From assembly GCA_034008185.1 (NCBI GenBank), contig CM067087.1, positions 44,472,590 through 44,536,589 on the forward strand: a stretch of DNA of 64,000 bases. The letters are read 5' to 3'. The notes beneath the pieces are model-generated. The model did no database searches. It was given only the letters and a program-made list of their open reading frames with translations, and was not told where the DNA came from. The translations under genes and the position numbers were made by a program. Within the stretch, counting starts at the first letter, position 1. Each line of letters starts with the position of its first letter. The stretch comes from Gorsachius magnificus (taxonomy: Eukaryota; Chordata; Aves; Pelecaniformes; Ardeidae). Positions 36,049 to 50,230 of this stretch are shown here, one piece after another.

Positions 36049-39000
36049 TGATCTTAAATCTCAAAACATTTGGTATTTTGCTTGCTGTTGAGGAGAAGCT
36101 CTTCAATGAGTCTAGAGATCTAACCAGACTGAAAAATTAGTAATTTTGAATGCTATGATTTGAAGGGGGGAGGAGGCTGATGGGGCTTCTTGGGTGACAG
36201 TCGTGAAAAAGCAACAGTGAGCTGATTGAGATGAATGCTGCCTTTAAAAGAACCAGAAGCATCTATTCAGTAAGAAAATAAGACTATTCCATAAAAGAGA
36301 TGGGAATCAATTACAGCCTTTCATGAATACAAGGCATGAGCACTAGGTTAAAGCAACAGCTCTTGACCCACGAGTATAACCTATTTCTGAAACACAGATC
36401 ACTTCATAGGAAAACATACATCAAAACACACATCTGAGATGCTGAAAAACCTTTTTTCATCAGTATTGAAAAAAAAAAAATGAGTCCACGCAAGAATAAA
36501 AATTACTTTATGCAAAAATAAGCGTTATCAGTACAGATTACAGTTGCCTTAACAGAAAAAGCATGTAGTACACATATTAACCACCTTTGCCCTGTGAAGC
36601 AAGGATAGAGCTGGAACACTGCTACCAGGCAAGAAGGAAAACAACTGGGGAAAAACTAAAAATAAACTCAAAAAATTCATTGAGTCAGAAGTAAAGGAGA
36701 TAAATTAAGATCTGATTTGGTAAATTGGGATGATATTATAAAAGAAGTGGCTCTAAGAAAAAGCAAGGATTTGAGAACCCATCGGTCCGGCTGAATTCAC
36801 ACAGCTGTTTCTTCATAAGCAATGGGGTTTGTTCCATTTAATTTCATTTGGATCAATTTACCTTTAGCCAATTGCAAGCACAGACTTGAGTAAATCAAGC
36901 TGAGGGGGAAGACATTAAAACAGATAGTAAAGGAATTGTAACACACTGAGGAGGACGTGGTCAGGCTTCCTAGCAACACGGACATCACTTCAAAATCCAA
37001 CGCACAAATCGGTGCCAGGTTCAGGAAGGACAGTGGTATCAGCCTGCAGAAGAATGGGGCAGCGCTGAGTTTGTATTAACTTAAACTAAGGAGGAGGGAT
37101 TTGGAAATTACTGAAGTTGTTACTGTAACTGTTTACTTTGTATAAGCAAATAGTGGGTTAAGCCTTTACAAGAGTAGCTCCTAGGAATCAACTAACTTAT
37201 GGTCCTGAGAAAAAAATGCATCAATATTAGATTTGAAACTCATCTTGAGAGATTGATCAAATATTAAATCAGTCCTAGAGAGTAAGTACAATGCCTAAAC
37301 TCTTTGCTAATTCCCAACATGATGAGGTTGCCTTTTTCCCCCGCTCAGGGGGAAGAGAAGTAGTAGTGAAGAAGAGAAACCTAAAGGGCTACATCTTGTG
37401 CTCTCAACACGCCGACCAATTCAATAAGCCAGATGCCTAATTTCTAGGTACGCAAGTAGATGGGATACCCTTCATCATACTCAATGGCTTCCACTGCAAA
37501 TCCAGTACTGGGACTAGGTTAATTGCTCCTGCTTTTCATAATACAATTACTAGTAATAACCATAATAAATATTCCAATTTATTGGAATTATTCCAAATTA
37601 TTCCAATATTACAAAATTCATTAATTAAAATGGCTATATATCCCTTATAATATTTAATATACATTTTGGCCACATTCGAATCTATTCAAACCCATATGAG
37701 CTTGGAAGGAGTTTGAATCAAATTCTTTTTGACAACCAGTGCCATTTTTTGGTCCCCAAAACTCGTTGGTCCCACTGAGAGGCTGGGGAAGATAAGAGTT
37801 GCATCACAAGAGTTTTGGCTTTAATTTGAGCTGAAGGAACACCTACGGTTCTGAAGACACCTGCGGTGACAAAGTCAGAAGTGTATTTGTAGTCCAGAGT
37901 AGGACGTGAGAGCTAAGAGGAGTAATTTTTAGAATTTGAAGAGAAATCTGCCACAAATTTCAATCTCCTGGAGCTTTTGCAGGGTGCTTCACCCATAATT
38001 GATGCCAATGTAAATCACAATAACCGCTTAATGATTTCCTCCTAAAATACGAAACTGAAGTTACCAAAACCAGCACATACACACAATTTAGGGACAATTT
38101 CTGAAGGCTTCATTCCTTTACTATTAGTTGTCACTGCTCATAGCTTGCAACTAAATAAATTGAGAAGCCATTAAAATTCAGTGTCAGCTGTTAGCAACAT
38201 CATCTACCAGTGGCAAAAAGAGCACCAGGGAAAATTAAACTCTCTGGTCTCTGATTCTAGTAAAAACCTGTCAGACCAGGCACAGCTGCTTCTGTGTGCA
38301 GGTTTAGTAGGGACCACATCCAGCTCCAGCCAAAGGGCAATAGGTGGGTCTCTTCCTAGTAAAGCCATAGGAACAGGCTAGGAAAATAATTCTGCCGTTT
38401 ACAGATGGTATTTTTTGAAAACAAAGGACAAAACCACAAACCCACTCTTGATGCAGTGATTCTCCTGCTGATAATTAAGTCCATTTTGCATATTGCAAAA
38501 TCACACCGACTGTCACTGTAAATTTTCTCCCGTTATTGGCAAACTGTTTGCAGATCCAGAGAAGAGTGGGCCCTTTTCTAAATCCATGATTATATATATC
38601 ACCTACATCACTGACATCATCCAATAAACTTAATTGACGGTGGTTTGTCTTAACTAACCTACATTTTCAAGGTGTTGTCAGGCAGAATGAAATGTGTGTG
38701 CATTTAAAATCTGCACCCCCTGAGATAGCTGGCGTATGTACAAATTCCCAGTTATAAAGCTGAGTTATAACGTAGCCCTCCCAAGAAATGCTGATGACAT
38801 TAGTGGTGCGATTTTGGATAAGATCCCCAAGCCTTCCTTCCCTTCGTCCTACCTCTGAATCAGCCTGTGCAGGTTTCCCAGCCACCTCCAGAAACGGTTA
38901 ATCACGGAGAAGCCAGTGATGCATTTCTATCCCTGGGTCTACACACCGGTCCGGCAGGCACTGCATGTTCAATAGTCCCTGGGATATCGTATCACTCTGC

Positions 39001-42000
39001 CTCTGCCGTTTCACCACATGAACTTTATTTTCCATGGGATTGTGTGATGAAAAATAATGAAAAAATTTCTCATATTCCACAGGCAGGGACACATCACGAC
39101 AAGACTCATACCAGACTCATGTTATGATTCAAACAAATCGTACAGCTCTGCCTCACCAGAAACCACTTGGAACAGGCGTCGTTGCTTTGGACGCACACAG
39201 GCCAGCCGTGGAACAAATGAGCACGCCAAAATATAGCGAAGCTTAAGACACTTTTGAGTTTTTACTCTGTTATTAGAGATGAGCAGACACGTACGAGAAC
39301 AAAAAGCACAATAAGCTGATCTTACTCCAGATCCTTTCGAAATCTGTGCGGTGAAGTATCTCTTCCCCTCCTTCCTACTGAACCCCAAAAGGCACATTAC
39401 CTTTGAAAATAGACTGCAAAATTCACAGGGTCAGCAGGTCTGGCATCGTCTGCTGGGCTGGCTGCAGACTTCAAATCCCGTGCGCTGGGGCTTCCTCGGG
39501 GGAAGCGGCCCTCACTGCATTCCACTTTCTTAATGGGGTGTAATCAGGAACACGTTTGCTTCAAACCTATTAGTGAGCTTCCCGCTTTGAACCCAGACTC
39601 TTTTTTAAAGAAATTTTTATTAAACTTAAATATCAAATGCACTTCGTTTTGCTGACAGCAGTACCTGGCATTCTTTCTGATGAGATTTCAGCCCAGTGCT
39701 ACGAGACAGACAGCGCATGTCTCTGCTGTCTACAAGAGAAGGGAAACAAGGAGGCATGATACATTCTCATCCCCATTCACTACTTTTTTTCCTTTTTATT
39801 TTTTTAAATCTGTACAAAATAATGGGATGCTATGTTTGTCTGATACTAAATCTGAAACAGAGCGATAACTCAGAGTTGGAAAAGCCCGTTTTAATTTTTG
39901 GCTAGAAAAGCTGTATTTGTTTTTGGATCACTCCACAAATCGGTTAGGATTAATACCTCCTTGGCTTAAGAAACACGCCATACAGATTTGCCTGATTCTA
40001 AAGCTAAACCTGTGAGTTGCCGGTTTAAAGCAGTTGTATGTTTCTTTCTCTTTGCCGTTATCCAAAGAAAAAGAAATGATAGATCCTCCTTCCCCATTGC
40101 ATTTAAAAGGGCTATCATTAAAAAAAATGACAGTGTTTGTAACTGCACCCATACATTTTGCCCAAGTATCAAAATTGCCCAGTTTTCTTTAATACACTGG
40201 GGCATTCCCATCAGGCAGAGATGCTGACAACCAGCCCAGCTTAAAAACTACTATTGGATACACAAATATGTAACTGAAATAACTGCTTACACTAAATCAG
40301 ATTTACATTCACAAGACCAAAGGGCAGAAGCAGCTATCTTGTTCGACTGCATAACTTGGGCAGTCACCTTTTCCCCAGACGCCCTTGAAAGTGGCTGAAA
40401 AGCCTGGATTTGGCTCAAATGCACCCAAAAAGCACACAGATCCGGAGGGATGAGGAACGTGCCCATCACCCTTTGGGTTTGCTGTAGTGGTCCATCACCT
40501 TCATTTACCACAAGCCGCTTCAGGCAGGTCCCTGCACCCAGGGCCCCCCAAGCGTCCACCAAACCCCTGAGGAATCCTCCCCCCAAAATCTGCCCTGCGA
40601 TGCCTTCGCATTTCCCTGTTCACTCAGCTGAGCATTCGAGCTCTCGCCTGCTCCGACTTTAAAAGGACCTGGAAGAAGTCCTCCAGTTTTGGCTGTGCTC
40701 TGTGCGGAGTTCCTCCCTGGATTGCATCCAGCGAGCGTGGGTTTCCCATCGCAACCTCCCAGCCTGCAAGCGCGACCGAAAAAAGCTTAATAGAGTCCAC
40801 CCGCGTCAGGCTGGCAGGGAGCACGCCTCAGAATTTATGTTTTATTAAAGCAACATTAGTAACACTTTCCTGTGTGCATGAGCATCTATTCTTACACTCA
40901 CTAAAAGCTTTCATCCAGCTCTTGGCACTATCTTAGATCGCAAAGAGAAGAAATGTTAAAATCCCTCTGTTTAAGTCTCTGGACTCAGATTAAGATAAAC
41001 TAAGTTTCAGTTCTTAACTATACCACAATATTTCCGTGCGTCTCAGCTGCCTACATGACCCTTTCATATCCTGGAAATCCTGGTTTATAGAATTGTCAGA
41101 GCTGCCTAGAAATAGGAAATTTCAGTTTTCAGGGAATTCTGAAATATCACTGGGGAAAGAAACCCAACTAAATCAGAACTTAAAGCTAAAAGGCCAATGC
41201 TGCCCTTGAAATAAATCCTCAGGAAAAAAACCCTGGATTCAGAGTCACTGAAAAACATAAAGCAATATTTCATCTAATATTTAAACTTGCTTAGGTTAAT
41301 TCAATTCATTTCCAATTGATATTTTAAAGCCTGAAAAATGTTAAGAGAAAATGTGATATATTACAAAGTTGCACTTAATAGAAACAGATAATTGAAAAAA
41401 ATATATATCTCAAATCAAGAAACTTTCTGACACTAGAGAAACAACACGGGAAAGCTGAAAACAAATGATAAATTTTAAATAAGTTGCTTCAACTATTCCC
41501 ATAAAAAGTAAGTAAATATAGACACTCTCCCCCCCCCCAAACACTGCTGCTGTGATGGAAGAAGTCTCAGTGATTTTCCCAGCAGCCAGACGATACCATC
41601 ATCAGGTGCCTTGCGGATGAAGGCGCCAGATGCTCGCTGGTATCTTGCATATTCACCTTCTTTCAGAAGACAACTGATAAATAGTACACTGCTTTGTATT
41701 TTGTTTCCCATGAACTGAAAGACCTGCCAGGTGGGTGAAACCACCTTGGCTTTTCATGTCTTTAGTGACCCAGGTGGCTGCGAAGCCATGTGTTGCAAAG
41801 GGAAAGCTGCCGCGCTTATTTTCTTGGCTATCCCTCAATTTTTAAAATTTCCTGTTATTCCTGTTTTCTTTTCTAGATGAGACCAAAACTACAAGGAGAG
41901 ACTAAAGACTTTCAGACTGTGGTGGTCAGGATACATCCTGGGATGTGCAAGAGCCAGGTTTGACTCCCTGCTCTGGATCAAACACCCAAGCAGCCTGAAG

Positions 42001-44629
42001 CTGGCTCACTTCTTTCAGTACCAGCCTGGGTGGGGTCTGGCACTCTGCAGACGCGCTCACCACTCAGCGTAGACACATTTTCTGTGCCCATATCAACTGC
42101 ACTCAACCTTGAGAAGTATTTCCAAAGGCAGGTCTCAGCACAGGGGGAAAACTCTTATTGAAAACCTCTTCATTTCAGTGAATCCAGATTTTCTGGTAGA
42201 AAAACATTTCCTTTTTTTGAGTAGGAGAACGGCCAACAGCTCCAAGCTGGACACTTTTGTTTCGCCTAGAGGTCCTGTCCTCCAGCTTAAGAAACAGCTA
42301 CTTATCAGCTGCTCCCAGTACCCCAGGCTGAGAGCAACCATCCCACCGCTGGGACCTCTCTACACCTTGCCTGCTGCATGTGATGAGCATCCCGTTTCTG
42401 AAAAAAGTCTTCTCTTTCACCCGTGGTTCTTTACAAGCTCCTGGAGGATTTGTTTTAAACACAGTCAATGGCAGATGTGGAGACGCTCACCCAACCCTTT
42501 CCCATAGACATGGGAGTTTAAAGAGTTTATGGCCAAACTTCAGCAGAGCTACTCCAGCTCCCGGAAGAAATGCTCACATGACGCTTCTGTTTCTCCTCAC
42601 TCATTCGGGCCCCATATGTTAAAAACCAGGGCGTAAAAAAAACAGAGCCTGATTTAAATATTGCGTGGCCAAGCCCAGCAGCTAAGCCATCATTAGGTGT
42701 TGACTTGACAAATTTTCTGGGGTCAATACCTGCATAGTCTTTTATATAAAGCAAGCCAGCTTGTTTCTCTCTTCTTGCTGTTGCAGGCCAATTTTAAACC
42801 TCCCTGAAGACCTTATTTGTAGGATGTGCCTTTGCTTATGGAAAAGCAACATGTGCAGACAAAATAACTGCTTTCCAGGTTTGATACTGAAGCCCAGCTG
42901 AAACTAATCAAAAGTCTGAACTCTTTGGACGCTGGTAGGGCAAAACTCCTAACGAAGACAGATGTAGGACAACATAAGGAATGAAAGAATATTTGGTCTC
43001 ATCTACTCCACAGGGTAGATTTCTACCCAAGAGAATAAAAAGGCTTGGGATGTATCCTTTTTAAATATTATCCTTCTATCTCATCCATGTGCTTTTTCCT
43101 GCTTCTTTCAAGCCCCACGCGAGATGCTTTTGCTTGTTTGCTTCATGAGCTATACTGGTAAATCAGGAAATTAGTCTCTCTTGCACCAAAACTGTTATTG
43201 ACTGTTAGCCAGCTTTAAAGGTCTACCTTTGATGGCTTGGCTGGTTTGGCCAAGTCCCACCTATGCTCCCATTTACCTGTCTGCGTAGACAAACTCAGCT
43301 CCCACTGAAGCACCTAAAGGACAAGCGTCATTCCTCTGCAGCACCAAGCACCCACCAGTTTTTCTCGTGGAGAATGTGTTAAAATGAGAAAACCAGCTGA
43401 GTGCTGAAAACAGCACATCGTGGGGCTGTCTACGTGGGACCGGAGTCTTTCTGAATATCACATATATTGTTAAATCTAGCATCTCATATCTGGCCTAGCT
43501 AATACCTAACGATTTAGAAAAAGCTTGTGTGTCATGAGATGTGGGCATGGCAGTGAGAGCTCCTTTTCCACCCCAACTCTTGAATCCGCTCGTGCCCTAA
43601 AACAAGTCATTTCATTACGCTTCTCATTATCTCAGCTTTTATTGCTAGACATTTTATTGGCCATGAAATTATTTAACCCTTAAAAAAAAAAAGAAAAAAG
43701 CAAACCATGAAATTTGTCTCAATCTCTGAAGGACACCTAGGTACATTGTGAATTTTACTAGCAAAACTTTAATAAATAAAAGCCCTTCTCCCTACCCTGC
43801 CTTGCCACTTGTAGTTTCCCCAGTTTCCTCAACGCTTAATCTTCAGTCGCTGTGAAACCAGATGGTTAAACAATTAGATAAATCGTGGACATTGCTTACT
43901 TTGTCTCTTCTGTAAGCGCTAAACAATAAATTTCACAACTGTCTTGCCACCAATGCAACGGTGAATGCCAAATCCCAGTTCAGCAGCTGGAGTCCTATTT
44001 CCTGGGCCCGCAAAAGATAGAAAATATCGCATTTCTACCTCATTCGACCCTTTCAATATCCCCGTCACGCTTCATTGCTTTACAAGGCACCATTTCACTG
44101 TTGCAACAAAGATTACAGGGAATCTAACAGGTAAGGCCCCAAGCAAACACGGCAGGGAGTGGACCCAAACAGGAGGCACAAGGACTTCATGTCTTATCTG
44201 CTCCCCATCTTGGCATTTCTAACCACAAGGACTGCCCTGCTGACAGCCCTGCCTGTCCTCAGGCAATGAATCTGTAATAAGATATATACACACAACAAAT
44301 AATAGAGGTGGTTTGTTGTGTTTGGGTTGGAATTTTTTTTTTGCTGAAAAAAAATATATACCGAGGTAATTAAATTGCTAACATGATGGATGGCCTCATT
44401 TTATATTTGAATTCAAAGTGACTTTCTGTAGCATATAAAAAAGTGACTTACTACAAAAAAGTATAATGCCATAACTTGCTCTGAAATAGAAACATGGATA
44501 TTTGCCTTGAATCCTGAAGGATCAAGCTTTGTTGCTCTTTTAGTGACAATTTATAGTATTTGGATGCTTTACCAAAAATCCTAAAATATTTTGGAAGCAT
44601 GAAATAATTCAAACTCAAATTCATCTCCC
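36049..44629. other. Unique AT-rich sequence, no gene seen
   Basis: No frame exceeds 132 codons (42109-42507 plus, no recognisable domain) and most overlap others. Visible simple structures are an ATTCCAA/TTGGAAT cluster at 37570-37610 and an 8-bp hairpin ATTTTGCA-TAT-TGCAAAAT at 38483-38501. There is also a 10-base C-run at 41529-41538. The segment at about 43.6-44.1 kb is repeat-free with ATTTTATTGGCC-type words and may be conserved non-coding DNA. No RNA gene was recognised. Confidence 0.55.
37570..37610. repeat. Short cluster of ATTCCAA direct and inverted words
   Basis: ATTCCAA occurs three times (near 37571, 37589 and 37599) and its complement TTGGAAT once (near 37583), giving a small AT-rich self-complementary cluster. 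The first pair forms a 7-bp stem. It is probably local duplication in AT-rich DNA. ATTCCA also resembles the TEAD-type word CATTCCA, but the leading C is missing, so no binding-site call is made. Confidence 0.6.
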
Positions 44630-44690
44630 ATACATAAGAAGTAGAGAAACTGAGGTGCTGGGAGGTTGCAATGCATTTCAGATGACTTAG
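44630..44690 (-). repeat. Possible MIR-like SINE remnant
   Basis: The words GTAGAGAAACTGAGGTGCTGG, GAGGTTGCA and GATGACTTAG lie in the same order as the complement of the MIR core (a GGAAACTGAGGCACAGAGAGG block followed by a TGACTTG word). Only about 60 bases can be followed, so a chance resemblance is possible. It sits immediately left of a 23-base A-run (44697-44719). Confidence 0.35.
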
Positions 44691-44696
44691 GGGGGG

Positions 44697-44719
44697 AAAA
44701 AAAAAAAAAAAAAAAAAAA
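44697..44719. repeat. Poly-A tract (A23)
   Basis: Twenty-three adenines follow a run of six guanines. No retroposon body or target duplication is evident. It is most likely a length-variable homopolymer. Confidence 0.9.
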
Positions 44720-47700
44720 TCACAATAACCCTGGGAACAGAGCTTAGTTGTTTAAGTACTAGACATTGTACAAGCCCTGTACAAGGATATATTGTGTATA
44801 GCATCGGCAGCATCACCTGTAGTCAAGGTTGTCCAAAACCCTTTACAGATCCTGTTTTCAGCTGTATTGACCTAAAGAGCCCCTAAGAATACTGTATCAA
44901 TGCCACCATCACATAGTCACAATACAGGAAAATTGTCTGATTTCCTCCTGCCCCTGTCCTCCCAAATAAAAAGAAATAGGAAGAAATAAAATAGGAAAAA
45001 AAAAAAAAAGAACAAGTAGTGACCAACCACTCAAAATAGCTCAGAATAGCTTCAGGACTTCCATTAAGCAAACAAAGGATTTGATGCCATGTTTGAAGGC
45101 CTAGCTTAATCTGAAGTTTGGGTTGTAATGCATTATAATTTAGGAGATCTAATTTTGCGTCTGTTCTCTTTCTATGAGAAATTTGTGATCCATACCACAA
45201 GCCACGGAAGCTATTGGCCAGCAGCCATAGAAGTATTAAATGTAAATGGCTTGTTACATCGGCAGTTATTTGCTGTGCAGCAATGCTCTTTTTAAAAATC
45301 CACTCATAATATATCCCCTATAAAACCTGGTATATATTTTCTTGCTTTTGCCTGACGCTCATAGAGTTAACAGGCAAAACATTTCAATAAAACTTCCATA
45401 CAAAAGAGCTAAGATGTTAAAAACTCACTGTTAACATCTGTTCATCATTTCATTGTGTGGCCACACATTAGATAAACGTGCTTACTCATAAGAGCACAAT
45501 ACCTAACCGTGACCTCAGCTGTGACATCAAACAAGCACATGGGGGAATTATTCCAGCTTTTGGCATCAGCGTGGTTGACTTTCACAAAGCAGGAGAGCCA
45601 AAATCGGTGCCTGACAAGTGGTGAAACTGCAGGATTAACAACCAACTTTTATCAGTCCTTTGCCGCTGGTTTCTTTACAATAGGAAAAACGCGTGCGTGT
45701 AAATAGGTCCATCCCCTGAAATTAAGCAAACGTCATAACGGGCCAGTTAACTAACCTGTAATTACACTGTCACTTGTATTAACTCCATCACCTGCTAATA
45801 GAGTAAGTTATAGTGGAAGCAGCCAATGCTGTTGGGAGGGTTATTTATTTTATGCCCTAATTAATCAGTACTGACACTGAACCACATCCTTCCTCCTTCC
45901 TCATTATTTAAATCACCCATTTATATGGATGAGCCTCTTTGCTTTGTGCATTTCATTAATGCCTTAACATGCTCCCATGAGGAGACCGGCAGGCGCTGTT
46001 CCGGCGAGGGGGGTAACAGAAATGCCGGGAGGCTGCTCCCGCTCTCCCAACCATTTTCCCCTGGGAAGGGCAGCAGAGAGGTCATTGGGATCGAGTCTTT
46101 GGGGTCTCAGGGGTCTGGTCCTCCACAGTGCCAGGGGAAGAAGCAACTTCCCCGGGTCTGCCCAATTTCAAGCAGTAGGTACTTGAGGAGACAGAGGACG
46201 TCGTCTCTTTTGGGGAGGGCACCACTGCACAAGGAACCTTTGCTTCAAGTCAGGCACATACTTATGTGATTTCCCAAATCTGGGTGCTGATCCTAAAAGT
46301 GGAAGCTACAGGTAGAAGTCGCCTTACTCCCAATACCTGTCCTGAGGCTGCAAGTGAAACAGAGATGTAAAACTACTTGGTCTGCAGAATGGAGACCAAA
46401 GCATGGCGGGTTTAAATTGAATACAAGGCAATTTGGAAAACTGAAATTCAGGATATCCTGTGCCAGGCTTTATACAGGGGTATACAGTCTCTTATAGTTC
46501 AGCTGAGGTATTTTTATTTATCCCCATGTTTTGAAGGGGTTACCTCTGCAACATTTCATAACAGAACAGCCAAACCAAAGCCTGAATCAAAGTATCCTTG
46601 ATGGGATATTTTAAATCCAACTTCTTTTCCCAGTCCTTCCTCCTACATTCCCCTCTTTCCAATTTTTTGCTGAACACACGCATCCCGGGTAAGCACTTGT
46701 TGCTGCACACGCGTCAACTCTGCAGAGCAGCCTGAAGAGGCTAGCAGAATGTTTTAAGTGACTACTGACTTGTTTAAACAAAGCACACAGATGGGCTCAC
46801 GTTAACGACCCCCATTTGATGCAGGAAGCCCCTCTGCGGTTCTCCCGGGGGGTCAGCCCAGGGACGGGGATGCCTGGCTGAGCACAGCAGCAGGAGCCCA
46901 GCCCAGGTCCCCAGGAGACACCCGCTCACACTTTCCATGTTGTGCTGCCCTCCCTGGCATCACATTAAAGAAGTTTAACATTAAAAAAAAAAAAAACCAC
47001 CCCAAACCTCTTTAAGTTGTTATTCTGCTTCCTGCCTTCAACACAGGCAGAGCTCCTGCCACAGTTTAGTCACCTCCAAAGTGGGGCTGAGCTCTGAAAA
47101 TTCAAACCTCCCAGAGGATAGGGAGGAGGATGCCCAGCCAGGACTGCAAAAGCTTTAATGGTGCAACACAGGAGCGCACCTGCGTTGCCCAAAACCAGCT
47201 TAGCAGGAGGAGTGAGGAAGGCACAGAAGATCTTGTACCCCATGCATACCCCCCACCACAGGACCAAAATCTGAAACCAGCCCCTTCCAGGGCTCCCCAT
47301 GTCTCCTTCAGGTTGTCCAAGAGCCTCTGATACCTATCTACATCCCCACCATGCTGCCCAGGGCTGGTACACACATGCATAGGTCAAACTGGTTATTGAC
47401 AGACTCTTTGGAAGCTGCTTTTTCTAAAGGAAGACAAATGGCACAAGGCTGTGCATACTTTAGCCAAGTAAAGCTCAAACACAGCTTTGATGAGCTTTTG
47501 CAGGGCAAAAAGTAGTTGAACAATTTAATTAAAAGCTGACAAAGATGATCCTATTGGGCAACTCGCAATAGCTACAAAAGGATTTTTAAAACTCCAGGAA
47601 TTTTTAACCTGGAGTAAGACAAGTTGGTCAAGTTAAAGAAAATACTTTTAGAGATTTTAAGCTATATTATTAATTTGAATAAGATTCTTATTTTAGAGGA

Positions 47701-50149
47701 AACACGTACAATTTTACCAGTAGAGCTTTCAGGCAGCAGCTCCCATGCCAACACAGATAGCTGCAAACCAACGCAACTTTCAAAACAAGGAAACATTATC
47801 CAGTACTACATTTTGAAACCAAAGGCCATGTGCAGCTCCATTAATTTGTGGTTCAAGGCCAATAATTAAACCATCCAGGTTCCATCCAAATATTTTTTCT
47901 GACTCCCCAAACATTTTGCCAAACCATGAACTAATTTTCACCACGAAGGCTTTCTCGTATTTAGCACATTTTTGGAGACAGTTGCTCACTCGGCAGAGCT
48001 CCAGGGGCACTTGAAACCTCGTGGTGCAAAGCGGTCAAAAGTTGCCAAGTGCATATTGTCCAATGAACCCCGGTGTGTCAGAAACCATATAAACCAAACC
48101 AAAGCTGTACAACTTTTCCATGGACTTCATACCCAAAGCCGTGAGAGGGTGTGGTTTGGGGCAGTTGACCACACCATGGAGCGTCCCTCAGAGAGTTTGC
48201 GGCTACAGGGGGTATTTACAGACCGTAGATTTTGACCAAAGTTCTGTGTTACCTTTTATGGGTGAAGGGGGCCTTGCCCAGTATGGGTTTTTGGGGTTTT
48301 TTTTGAGAAAGCCCCCAGCTCTTGCATGTTTATTAATGAAGAGAAAGGTGATGAGCCTTAGTGGGTATCACGATGTTGATCCTTCCTGGCCAAAGGCCAA
48401 GGGTTTGTTTTGAAGTATGCCATCGTACTAGGTGTTTAAATGCCCTTTTTTCTAGTCAAATTACTCTCAGCAGCTGAGGTATATTGCTATTAAAACACAC
48501 AAAATCTGCAGACATGAACGTCCACTTAAACCAGTGTACAAGGAAAGCTTTTAAGGTCCGCCACGCTATCTTTGCAGTGGAGCAAAAGTCAAAAACTCTC
48601 AGACCAACCAAGTTCCCTGTCCTCCCCTATTTGAGTCAACAGCAAAGCACCAGTCCCCATGGCTCAGCGCTGACAAGTATGAGAATAGCCAAAGAAATGC
48701 ACATTAATTATCATTACTATGTCTGTTATTGTATAACAGACTGTGATTCTGTACTTTATCTCCTGGACCATTATCTCCTGCCATGTGATCTAAGTGTTGA
48801 TACTGCTAATGTAAAGGAACACAGAACAGTAGTCATTTATCCTGCAAAAGACCTCGTGCTTTTCTTGTTCTATCAATCATTAAACAAGTAATGTCTTTTG
48901 TGTTATTGCCTTGACATTCATTAACACTCACGTCACAGGAAATCTTTGCAATTAAAAACCTTATTGACGATCTGTGGTTGTTTTTCATTGGCGTGTAACA
49001 AGCAAGATAATAAAAAATGGAAACAATAGCGTTACCATAGATAACTGAGGAGGTTTTTCCTTTTTCTTTTTGTACCTCAACTATTTTGATGTTGCTGGTG
49101 TCTACTTTTTTTTTTTTTAATTTGAACATGGACTTGAGGGTTCTGAATGCTGGCAAACCACTTTTTATCAGCCCTGAACATCTCAACACTCCTTTGACAT
49201 TAATCCTGTATGACCAGCTTTAGTGGAAACACTCAGTCTCGGAAAAGTCAGGCTATATGAGGACAAGACAAATGTTTCTCTCTCCATGCCATCCTTCCCT
49301 CGGAGATGTATAAGGACCACGTGTGCAAACCAGCAACACAAGAACACCGTGCTTTGTCCGCTGTCTAAAACAGGCATTGGGCTCGTTTCCATGTCGTTGG
49401 TGCTGCCCCGGGGCTAATGACCTCCAGGAGGCGGAGGGAAGTTTGCAGGGAAGCTGAAGCCTTGGGAGGAGACACGCAGAGCTGGGATGGAGGGGGACCC
49501 TACAGCTTGGGTCTGGTGGGAATCAAAGTAGTGGGGAACCCCTTGAACATGGCTTGTGGCCAGACAGGTTACCCACGCCTTGTGCTGTGTCCAAAATCAC
49601 CCTCTCTTTTTACAGCTGGAGTCTCACAAATTTAGGCTGGTTAATATGGATGCTCCCTTCTGTCAGGACAAAGGGCCAAAACATCGGTGCGTTCTTCCTT
49701 CTTGCAGAAAAGGCTGAATTTTGCATGTGCTGTGAGCGTGATCTGTGCCACCCTTCACTGTGGGACACAGCACGATGAAGTGCTCGCGTTACAGTGCTGG
49801 GCCCTAACTGTGGCTCTGGAATTGAGCCTGTGCTTCTTGCAAACTCAGACTCCTGTCTGGCGCAGGCCGTGCTGTCTGAGAGGTGCCTTCTGGAAGATAA
49901 GAAGCACAACCTCAATTCCCACAGACATTGACATAATTGAAAAATTAGACCATTAAGCTCTTACAGTCTTACAGGCTGTTTTAATTGCAGTCCATATATC
50001 TTGAACATATTTACTGAACGCTCCATGTATATGGAAGTAGCTGAGAAGTGACGGCAACTCTGCAACATTGCTACAGAATTGAGACAGAAAAAAAAATTAA
50101 ATCAGATTCATCCTTGCCTTACTTTTATATTACAGTGCTAGAACTCTTG
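44720..50149. other. Unique sequence, no gene seen
   Basis: No frame above 135 codons (48484-48891 plus) occurs and none has a recognisable domain. A GC-rich patch lies at 46.83-46.93 kb. A 7-bp hairpin (TTGTACA-AGCCC-TGTACAA, 44766-44784) is visible. From about 45.70 to 45.96 kb the sequence is repeat-free with words such as TGTAATTACACTGTCACTTG and CCTAATTAATCAG, a weak candidate for conserved non-coding DNA. Confidence 0.55.
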
Positions 50150-50230
50150 AATGCAGAGATGTCAAGGCCAGAAGGGACCATTATAATAATTTTACCTAAC
50201 ATTCTGCTTAACATCATACAATTTTTGTAA
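50150..50230 (-). mobile_element. Tail of an old CR1-like LINE, reverse orientation
   Basis: TCAAGGCCAGAAGGGACCAT, then TATAATAATTTTACCTAAC, then CTGCTTAACATCATACA follow in order the complement of a 3' tail I recall from bird, turtle and crocodile CR1-like elements. There the corresponding text runs AAGGCCAGAAGGGACCA, then ATCATCTAGTCTGACCTCCTG, then AACACAGGCCATAGAA with many variants. Only about 80 bases can be followed and no LINE coding region remains. The subfamily is uncertain. Confidence 0.6.
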
